This document shows, piece after piece, positions 1 through 6,531 of a DNA stretch of 6,531 nt. The notes under the pieces are model-generated. The model made no database searches and was not told where the DNA came from. It saw nothing but the letters and a program-made list of their open reading frames with translations. Source of the DNA: a bacterium (lineage in GTDB: Bacteria; Electryoneota; RPQS01). Each line of letters opens with the position of its first letter. The stretch's first letter is position 1. The stretch is taken from contig JAQTRJ010000124.1 in NCBI GenBank assembly GCA_028711875.1, forward strand, positions 1-6,531, in the 5' to 3' direction. The position numbers were made by a program, and so were the translations under genes.

Positions 1-2531
1 CACTGAGTGCCGCCGCCATCGCCGCCGATAAACTCGACCTGAATTCGGCCACACTCGAGCAGCTTTATGCGCTGCCGATTTCCACCGAGCAGGCCGACGC
101 GATTTGGCAGCGTCTCCTCTTCGAGGGACCCTTCCACAACATCTACGAACTGCGCGATCTGCCCCAGATGGACGCCGACGCGATGGCGTGTCTGCGCGAT
201 CTGGTGCGCGTGAATCCGCCGCGTCCCGCCGACGAGCGCATCGAGCGCATCGAAGATGCCTATTACCGCATCGAGCAGCTGGGCAATGAGGAAGGCACCA
301 ACGTCGGTCTGGTGGACGAGTGGATTGACCGTCTGATGGAACCCCTCAACGTCAATGAAGCCACGCTCGACGAATTGATGGATCTGCAGAACGTGTCGCC
401 CGCTGACGCCGTGGCGATCTATCGTCAAGTGCAGCGGCAGGGCGGCATTCGCGGAACCCGCGATCTGCGCGCGGTTCCCGGTCTGTCGAGTTGGGGCTAT
501 CGCAATGCGCGCAACTATCTCGGATACGACAGCACGCAAGTTGGACGCACGCTGCACGGCTCCTACACCTTCCGCGCTTATAATACGCCGTTCTTCACCG
601 ACGAGGAACTCGCGGTGGATCCCGAAGCGTTGATTGATCCGGTTCCCGACGCCAGTCATAAGCTGCGCCTGACCTATAAGCGCGACTACAAAGCCGGTTT
701 GCTCTGGCATCGAAACCTCGGCGAAGAAACGAAATTCTCGAGCGAAGAACTCTTCACGATTCCGGATTTAAAATGGTTCGCGGGAATCGAAAAACGCTGG
801 CTCGGCCCCGTTCGTATTGATCGCGCTTACGTCGGGAATTATCAGGTGTCGTTCGGTCAGGGCGTGGCCATGGAGAGCGGCGATTATTTCAGCCCGCGTT
901 ATTCCGGCTTCGGCTTCGACAAGCGCATCACCGGCGTGGCTCCCGACCTGTCGCGTTCGCAGGAATTTACGCTGCGCGGCGCGGCGTTCGAATCCTCCGC
1001 CGGACCGTTCAAAGCGATCGGCTTCTTCTCCTCTGAGAAAAAAGACGCGCTGCTCAATCCCGACGGATCGCTGAACCGGCTCATCACGCTCGTCCCGCGC
1101 AACGACGACGACGTCTTCTCACCGGTGCAGGTGCTCGGCAACGGCGACACAGTGTACGTTCCCGCCTTCGAAGGCAGACAATCTATGCTCAACGCCGTGA
1201 CCGAGGTCGGTATGGGCGGCGAGCTCGCCTATCGCCCGTGGGCCGGGACGTCCATCGGACTCACCGCCACGCAGTTTATGTACGATCGCCCTTTGAAGGC
1301 GGGCATCGGCGAACCGTTTCTCATGGGCGCGCGAGTTGGCGCCGACGGATCGGGGGCCGATACCACCGTGGAAATTTACTCCGTGATTGACCCTGCCGAA
1401 CGCGACGAGATTGCCGGCACCATCAGCTCCGAGATCCTGCAATCCTACCGCTCGACGACCGCTTCGGGACTCTGGGGGAAGTCCGAATCCGTGCGCCGCG
1501 TCTACGGCTTGGATCTGATGACGGTAGTCAACAACTACACGTTCCAGTTCGAATATGCCGAGCTCGAACGCACCGGTTCCTATGTTCAGGTCGGCGACGA
1601 TCCGCATGGCTTGGTCGCGTCCGTGCATGCTCAATGGAATGCGCTCACGATGTTGGCGCTCTTCCGCGACTACGATATCGGCTACGACAATCCTTATTCC
1701 CGCGGCTTTGCCAACTATCAGCGTTTCAAGGGAACCACCTTCGAAGACGAGTTCTATCTCGCTGATGAGCAATTCGCTCAGGTTCATCGCCATTCCGCCG
1801 CTCCTCAGGCCGAACGCGGCATGTACCTCGAGACCCGCTATCAGGTGTCCCGCCCGCTGTTGGTTGTGGGCGAGATTGACAACTGGACGCGCGTCGCCGA
1901 TCAGGCCGACTACTATCGCTGGGTCGGTAAGATCACCTATCGTCCGGTCTGGCCGATCGTTGTGCGCGTGCGGCAGAAGCTTCAAGGCCGCTGGAACTAT
2001 GATCCGGAGCAGGCCACGGGATTCCAAACCTACGAGAACCGCATCAACTTCGAATTCCGTCTCTCACGCTACGACAACTTGCAGCTGCTCTACGCCAGCG
2101 GCTACACCCGGTTCACGCCGCGTCCCCGTTTGGTGGGCGAAGCCGATCCGACCGGACAATCTCCGCTGGACGGACAAACGCTCTCGCCCAGCGAAGCGGT
2201 CGGCGTGGAACTCACTCACAACTTCTCGCCGCGTTTGAAAGTCCGCGGAGCCTGGCTGATGTACGACGGTTTCCTCTGGAACTTTGAGGACAACGAATTC
2301 GTCGTGCTCGACGATAAGGCCGCGCGCTGGTGGTTTTCCGTATCCAATCGCTTCTCCAACGCGCTCTCCGTGCGATTCAAACTCACCGGCGAAAGCTCGT
2401 ATCCCAAGACGTGGGTGCAGGCGCGCGACAATAATGAGTACCCCGACACCATAGAGGGACGCGAATACACCGCCAACAACGGATCGAATGAGGGCCTTTC
2501 ATTCCGCATTCAGCTCGACTACGTATTCTGA
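1..2531 (+). CDS. Helix-hairpin-helix / outer-membrane beta-barrel protein, 5' partial
   Basis: The reading frame is open from base 3 to the TGA at 2529-2531, giving 842 visible residues; the true start and any signal peptide lie upstream. An internal ATG at 168 would cut through the first HhH module, so it is not the start. Two ComEA-like (HhH)2 modules are visible at bases 33-212 (LDLNSATLEQL...) and 345-527 (LNVNEATLDEL...), joined by a charged linker. From about base 540 the protein changes to alternating aromatic/polar segments typical of a large beta-barrel, including GNYQVSFGQG at 834-863, a motif I associate with HhH-barrel proteins of FCB bacteria. It ends in SFRIQLDYVF, which fits the C-terminal aromatic beta-signal read by the BAM machinery. 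Outer-membrane location is therefore a strong inference. Function is unknown: a DNA-uptake role is conceivable from the HhH fold, but the first hairpin of each module lacks the usual GxG. A TonB-dependent receptor is less likely, since no plug domain is seen in the visible part. Confidence 0.85.
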   Translation, partial: LSAAAIAADKLDLNSATLEQLYALPISTEQADAIWQRLLFEGPFHNIYELRDLPQMDADAMACLRDLVRVNPPRPADERIERIEDAYYRIEQLGNEEGTNVGLVDEWIDRLMEPLNVNEATLDELMDLQNVSPADAVAIYRQVQRQGGIRGTRDLRAVPGLSSWGYRNARNYLGYDSTQVGRTLHGSYTFRAYNTPFFTDEELAVDPEALIDPVPDASHKLRLTYKRDYKAGLLWHRNLGEETKFSSEELFTIPDLKWFAGIEKRWLGPVRIDRAYVGNYQVSFGQGVAMESGDYFSPRYSGFGFDKRITGVAPDLSRSQEFTLRGAAFESSAGPFKAIGFFSSEKKDALLNPDGSLNRLITLVPRNDDDVFSPVQVLGNGDTVYVPAFEGRQSMLNAVTEVGMGGELAYRPWAGTSIGLTATQFMYDRPLKAGIGEPFLMGARVGADGSGADTTVEIYSVIDPAERDEIAGTISSEILQSYRSTTASGLWGKSESVRRVYGLDLMTVVNNYTFQFEYAELERTGSYVQVGDDPHGLVASVHAQWNALTMLALFRDYDIGYDNPYSRGFANYQRFKGTTFEDEFYLADEQFAQVHRHSAAPQAERGMYLETRYQVSRPLLVVGEIDNWTRVADQADYYRWVGKITYRPVWPIVVRVRQKLQGRWNYDPEQATGFQTYENRINFEFRLSRYDNLQLLYASGYTRFTPRPRLVGEADPTGQSPLDGQTLSPSEAVGVELTHNFSPRLKVRGAWLMYDGFLWNFEDNEFVVLDDKAARWWFSVSNRFSNALSVRFKLTGESSYPKTWVQARDNNEYPDTIEGREYTANNGSNEGLSFRIQLDYVF
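33..212 (+). other. First ComEA-like (HhH)2 module in the barrel protein
   Basis: The segment reads LDLNSATLEQLYALPI, then a helix, then FEGPFHNIYELRDLP and a last helix. This follows the ComEA pattern (hydrophobic-N-x-A-T-x-x-E/Q-L-x-x-L-P, then G-P-F-x-x-I-x-E-L). The hairpin that normally reads GIG or GVG is replaced by ISTEQA, and the second hairpin reads QMDADA. Both lack the glycines that contact the DNA backbone in canonical HhH motifs. The fold call is therefore good, while DNA binding is doubtful. Confidence 0.7.
345..527 (+). other. Second ComEA-like (HhH)2 module in the barrel protein
   Basis: The segment begins LNVNEATLDELMDLQNV and continues through GGIRGTRDLRAVPGLSSWGY to NYLGY. 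It is a second copy of the same fold as the module at 33-212, with the same N-x-A-T-L-x-E/Q-L signature. Its first hairpin (NVSPADA) lacks glycine. Its second hairpin (PGLSSWG) keeps one, so this copy is nearer to a working HhH motif than the first. The barrel begins about 15 residues after this module. Confidence 0.72.
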
Positions 2532-2573
2532 TCGTTTCCCTCGATTTCTCTTCTGACGTTCTCGCTTCGAATT
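2532..2573 (+). promoter_or_regulatory. Pyrimidine-rich leader of sucD without Shine-Dalgarno site
   Basis: The 42 bases between the barrel-gene stop and the sucD ATG are dominated by T and C (for example TCGTTTCCCTCGATTTCTC). There is no GGAGG-like sequence before the ATG and no hairpin-plus-T-run terminator after the upstream gene. This is consistent with co-transcription and with SD-independent initiation, as in an S1- or A/U-guided start. No convincing -35/-10 pair was found. Confidence 0.4.
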
Positions 2574-3440
2574 ATGGCGATTCTCATCAACGAAAACAGC
2601 CGCGTCATCGTCCAGGGCATTACCGGCGGTGCGGGCAAGTTTCACACCGGCGAGATGAAGTCCTACGGGACTCGAATCGTCGCCGGAACCTCGCCCGGCA
2701 AAGGCGGACAAACGGTTCACGATCTCCCGGTCTACGACACCGTGGCCGAGTGCGTGGAGCGTCATCAAGCCGACACCTCCGTGATTTTTCTCCCCGCCGC
2801 TGCGGTCAAAAACGCGGTCATCGAGGCCATTCATGCCGGCATTCGCACCGTGGTCGTGGTTCCCGAGCATATCCCGATCAGTGACATGATGCTGGTTCGG
2901 CGCGAAGCGAAGAAATTCGGTGCGCTGATTCTGGGCGGCAATACCGCGGGGGTCATCTCGCCCGGCCGCGCCAACATCGGCATTATTCCGCCACTCGCGT
3001 TCAAACGCGGGCGCGTGGGAACCGTGTCACGATCCGGCTCCATCACCTACTATCTGGCCGATACCCTGACCCGATCCGGCTACGGCGAAACCACGTGCGT
3101 CGGACTGGGCGGCGATCCGGTGCTGGGCAGCACGTTCAACGACGTGCTCGATTTGTTTGAGAAAGACCCGGAAACGAAAGCCGTCGTGTTGGCCGGAGAA
3201 ATCGGCGGGGTCTATGAGGAAATCGCCGCATCCACCATCACGAAAATGAAGAAACCGGTGGTGGCGATTATCGGCGGTCTCTACGCGCCTCCCGGCAAAC
3301 GCATGGGACACGCCGGGGCCATCGTGGAAGGCGATATGGGAACGGCTCAGTCGAAAGTGAACGCGCTGAAATCGGGCGGTGCGCACATAGTCCGCACCTT
3401 CACCGACATTCCCGACATTCTCTCCCGCCTCGGCGTCTGA
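2574..3440 (+). CDS. sucD: Succinyl-CoA synthetase (succinate--CoA ligase) alpha subunit
   Basis: This 288-residue protein has the family's usual length. In the alpha/beta enzyme it interconverts succinyl-CoA and succinate, coupled to ADP or GDP phosphorylation, in the cytoplasmic TCA cycle. The N-terminal Rossmann CoA-binding domain shows the GITGGAG loop (residues 15-21) and PGKGG (41-45, with the CoA-contacting Lys43). The C-terminal ligase domain shows SRSGS (152-156), [10 protein letters not shown] (177-186), GEIGG with Glu209, and [10 protein letters not shown] with the phosphorylated catalytic His246. All catalytic landmarks are present. Two loops are unusual: GPNTPG of the Escherichia coli protein is GGNTAG (121-126), and the common EGIP is EHIP (98-101). 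No sucC lies on either side, so the beta subunit must be encoded elsewhere. ATG at 2574 is chosen because [15 protein letters not shown] matches the family N-terminus (E. coli MSILIDKNTKVICQG). Related alternatives are malate--CoA ligase or citryl-CoA synthetase subunits; the overall match favours SucD. Confidence 0.88.
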   Translation: MAILINENSRVIVQGITGGAGKFHTGEMKSYGTRIVAGTSPGKGGQTVHDLPVYDTVAECVERHQADTSVIFLPAAAVKNAVIEAIHAGIRTVVVVPEHIPISDMMLVRREAKKFGALILGGNTAGVISPGRANIGIIPPLAFKRGRVGTVSRSGSITYYLADTLTRSGYGETTCVGLGGDPVLGSTFNDVLDLFEKDPETKAVVLAGEIGGVYEEIAASTITKMKKPVVAIIGGLYAPPGKRMGHAGAIVEGDMGTAQSKVNALKSGGAHIVRTFTDIPDILSRLGV

Positions 3441-3451
3441 CATCGCGATCC

Positions 3452-4294
3452 ATGCCTGAGCGAATCCCCGCCAAGAAAAGTCTCGGGCAGTGTTTTCTTG
3501 CGGAGCGAAGCGTCGCCGCGCGAATAGCTTCCGCGCTTCAGTTGACTTCCGACGACACCGTGCTTGAGATCGGTCCCGGACGCGGAATTCTGACTGAAGA
3601 GTTGCTGAGCACGGGTGCGTGTGTGATCGCCGTCGAGATTGATCGCCGTCTCATCGAACCGCTTCAGGAACGATTCGGATCCCAGCCCAAATTCCAGCTT
3701 CTCCACGAAGATTTTCTCGATACGGATATTGCCGCTGTGCTTCCCCACGGCCCCGTGAAGGTCGCGGGGAATTTGCCGTATCATCTGGTCGCGGAGGTAA
3801 TTTTCAAGCTGCTGATTCACACGCGTCGTGCGCGGGGGGATTCCGCGTTGCCGTGGATCGAGTGTGCCGTGCTGATGATGCAAAAGGAAGTCGCGGATCG
3901 CGTCGCCGCCGAACCGGGCGGGAAAGTGTGGGGGAAGATTTCCGTCTTCGTGCAGGTGGAGGCGAGATCACAGGGACTATTCACCGTGCCGGCCGGGGCG
4001 TTTCGACCGTCGCCCAAGGTGGACGGCGGCGTGGTGCGTTTGGATTTCCTTCGCATTCCAGAGCACGTGCCGAGGGACTTCCCGACCTTCGAACGTATGG
4101 TCCGCTTCTGTTTCTCACAGCGCCGGAAAATGCTCAAGACGTCGCTGTCGGCTCTGGCGGGGATCCATCCCTTCTGGACGCGGGCGGATTTCGATTTTAC
4201 CCGTCGTCCCGAGACGCTTGCGCCGGCGGAATGGGTGTATCTGGCGGATGTGGTCGCCTCGGCCAGAGCGGCTGGCGCCGGGATAACGCCGTAA
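3452..4294 (+). CDS. rsmA: 16S rRNA (adenine1518-N6/adenine1519-N6)-dimethyltransferase
   Basis: RsmA (KsgA) dimethylates two adjacent adenines in the 3'-terminal hairpin of 16S rRNA late in small-subunit assembly, using S-adenosylmethionine; its loss gives kasugamycin resistance in known bacteria. The 280-residue protein has the full motif order: KKSLGQCFL (8-16), SAM-binding LEIGPGRGILTEEL (38-51), acidic VEID (61-64), HEDFLD (85-90), catalytic NLPYHL (107-112), MMQKEVADRV (142-151), AFRPSPKVDGGVVRL (183-197) and the helical C-terminal SQRRKMLKTSL (222-232). Position 14 is Cys where Asn or His is usual in LGQ(N/H)FL. A short insertion (about residues 125-135, RARGDSALPWI) precedes the MMQKEV strand. 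The ATG at 3452 places the KKSLGQ motif at the normal distance from the N-terminus. The gene starts 11 bases after sucD with no visible Shine-Dalgarno site, so it is probably co-transcribed with it. Confidence 0.95.
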   Translation: MPERIPAKKSLGQCFLAERSVAARIASALQLTSDDTVLEIGPGRGILTEELLSTGACVIAVEIDRRLIEPLQERFGSQPKFQLLHEDFLDTDIAAVLPHGPVKVAGNLPYHLVAEVIFKLLIHTRRARGDSALPWIECAVLMMQKEVADRVAAEPGGKVWGKISVFVQVEARSQGLFTVPAGAFRPSPKVDGGVVRLDFLRIPEHVPRDFPTFERMVRFCFSQRRKMLKTSLSALAGIHPFWTRADFDFTRRPETLAPAEWVYLADVVASARAAGAGITP

Positions 4295-4301
4295 CCGCGC
4301 C

Positions 4302-4307
4302 GGGGGA
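4302..4307 (+). promoter_or_regulatory. Weak Shine-Dalgarno-like site of recO
   Basis: GGGGGA lies 3 bases before the GTG at 4311. It could pair with the 16S rRNA 3' end with one G:U wobble, but the spacing is shorter than usual. It is the only G-rich ribosome-binding candidate before any of the four visible start codons, and it supports the GTG start. Confidence 0.35.
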
Positions 4308-4310
4308 ACC

Positions 4311-5093
4311 GTGTCAACGCTGATTCGTTCGGACGGGATTGTGCTGCGCACGATTCGCCACGGCGAAACGTCGCTCATTCTCACGGTGTTCATGCGCGAG
4401 ACCGGCCGCGAGAGTCTGATGGCCAAGGGAGTCCGCGCACGAAGCCGCCATGGGGGATCGGCCGGTCTGGAACTACTGTGCGAAGCGCAGTTCATCTATT
4501 ATCACAAGGGTGGACGCGATCTTCAACTGCTGAAGGAATGGTCGCTCCATTCCGCGCATGCGTCGCTGCGGGCGGATTTCGACGGCTACGTGGTGGCGAA
4601 TGCCCTCGCGGAGCTGCTCGGACACTGTCTGCGCGAGAGCGATCCTCATCCCGAGCTTTACGCAGCCGCATCGGCAACCCTTGACGCCCTGGATCGGCTT
4701 CCGACCTCGCCGCTGCCTCTGCTCTGGGCGTTCGAGCTGAAGCTCTTTCGGACTCTCGGTTTTGGATTCAGGTTCGAAGACTGCGCCGCCAGCGGGCGAC
4801 CGCTCATCGCGCCGTTTCGCGCGCCCATCCGCTATCGCTTGAGCGACGGCGCCTTTTTCCATCCCGACGTGCCCGCCGGAGTTTTGTCTGATGGCGTGTT
4901 ATCCGGTGAAGCGTTTGCCGTGCTCGCCAGTCTGAGTTCGTCGAGCAACGATTTTGCCGGAAAAATCAAGACCGATCCCAGAATCCGCACCGAACTGTCG
5001 CTGCTGTTCGCACGCTATCTGGAAACCCACCTGTCCGTTCGCGGTGCACTGCGTTCCTTGGACGCGCTGAACTGGGAGCGGCCGTCGCCTTAA
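4311..5093 (+). CDS. recO: DNA repair and recombination mediator RecO
   Basis: RecO works with RecR (and RecF) in the cytoplasm to load RecA on SSB-coated single-stranded DNA during gap repair. The 260-residue protein has the family architecture. An N-terminal OB-fold spans about residues 1-80, with the signature GIVLRTIRHGETSLILTVFM (9-28) and LMAKGVRARSR (36-46). A helical domain follows, with FELKLFRTLGFG (141-152), and the C-terminal end shows YLETHL (236-241) and RSLDAL. The GTG at 4311 is the start because it puts the OB-fold signature at the usual place, and only 16 bases separate it from the rsmA stop. The zinc-binding CxxC...CxxC found in many RecO proteins is missing: only Cys158 remains in DCAASGRP, with no later cysteines. 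E. coli RecO also lacks the zinc site, so activity is still expected. Co-transcription with rsmA is likely. Confidence 0.9.
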   Translation: MSTLIRSDGIVLRTIRHGETSLILTVFMRETGRESLMAKGVRARSRHGGSAGLELLCEAQFIYYHKGGRDLQLLKEWSLHSAHASLRADFDGYVVANALAELLGHCLRESDPHPELYAAASATLDALDRLPTSPLPLLWAFELKLFRTLGFGFRFEDCAASGRPLIAPFRAPIRYRLSDGAFFHPDVPAGVLSDGVLSGEAFAVLASLSSSSNDFAGKIKTDPRIRTELSLLFARYLETHLSVRGALRSLDALNWERPSP

Positions 5094-5129
5094 CCGTTCA
5101 CACGACTTCACTTTTTTATCATTCCATCC
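5094..5129 (+). promoter_or_regulatory. T-rich leader of glyS, possible weak promoter
   Basis: This 36-base gap contains a run of six T (5112-5117) and CATTCCATCC directly before the ATG, with no Shine-Dalgarno site. No stem precedes the T run, so it is not an intrinsic terminator. TATCAT at 5117-5122 resembles a -10 box; TTCACA at 5097-5102 resembles a -35 box, but the 14-base spacer is too short for a standard sigma-70 promoter. If the -10 were real, transcription would begin near the ATG itself and give an almost leaderless mRNA. This is speculative. Confidence 0.25.

Positions 5130-6531
<1,402 letters not shown>

Noticed and set aside
234..251. Perfect 9-base tandem repeat GAGCGCATC, and another (CCGACATTC) at 3403-3420.
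   Set aside because: Both encode short repeated residues (ERI-ERI and DIP-DIL) within coding sequence, have only two copies, and need no explanation beyond chance or local slippage.
1119..2027. A 302-codon open frame on the - strand inside the barrel gene, and similar - strand frames at 5217-6065, 3347-3883, 3027-3443 and 2499-2870.
   Set aside because: All run in exact codon register opposite the real genes, where a stop needs a TTA, CTA or TCA sense codon. Those codons are scarce here, so long openings are expected. Their predicted proteins show no recognisable family.
1555..2238. A 227-codon + strand frame inside the barrel gene.
   Set aside because: Its composition is low-complexity and rich in Arg, Ser, Pro and Ala, typical of a shifted frame of a G+C-rich gene. 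The zero frame has clear barrel features across the same bases.
4270..4304. Possible hairpin at the rsmA-recO junction (GGCG...CGCC).
   Set aside because: The stem is only about 4 base pairs, lies partly within the rsmA coding end, and has no following T run.
3853..4323. A 156-codon + strand frame spanning the end of rsmA and the start of recO.
   Set aside because: It overlaps the conserved C-terminal motifs of RsmA and is rich in Gly and Arg as a shadow frame would be. It has no recognisable domain.
5112..5117. T6 run before glyS as a possible intrinsic terminator of the upstream genes.
   Set aside because: No G+C-rich inverted repeat lies directly before it.

Overview
The window is a compact, single-strand stretch of a bacterial chromosome. 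It holds five protein genes, all on the + strand, with gaps of only 42, 11, 16 and 36 bases. The first gene is cut at its 5' end and the last at its 3' end by the window edges. No RNA gene, mobile element, CRISPR array, integration site or gene-free stretch longer than 42 bases is present. Base composition is G+C-rich, and TTA, CTA and TCA codons are visibly scarce.

Layout. Bases 1-2531 encode a large Gram-negative outer-membrane beta-barrel protein that starts, as far as visible, with two ComEA-like helix-hairpin-helix (HhH) modules. Bases 2574-3440 encode a succinyl-CoA synthetase alpha subunit (sucD) with no beta subunit beside it. Bases 3452-4294 encode the 16S rRNA dimethyladenosine transferase RsmA/KsgA. 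Bases 4311-5093 encode the recombination mediator RecO. Bases 5130-6531 encode most of a single-chain (dimeric-type) glycyl-tRNA synthetase.

Organism. The HhH plus beta-barrel architecture, the C-terminal aromatic beta-signal, the single-chain GlyRS and the weak use of Shine-Dalgarno sites together suggest a diderm from the Fibrobacteres-Chlorobi-Bacteroidetes (FCB) superphylum or one of its uncultured relatives. This is inference from gene type and not a placement; a marker-gene tree would decide it.

How the genes fit together. Tight spacing and shared direction suggest one transcription unit, or two with a break before glyS. The last four genes are housekeeping functions: one TCA-cycle subunit, ribosome maturation, RecFOR repair and tRNA charging. 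They do not form one pathway. The least understood gene is the HhH-barrel protein: its predicted location (outer membrane and periplasm) and its DNA-binding-like fold do not combine into a known function. Most of the window is ordinary core genome, and I see no new multi-gene system in it.
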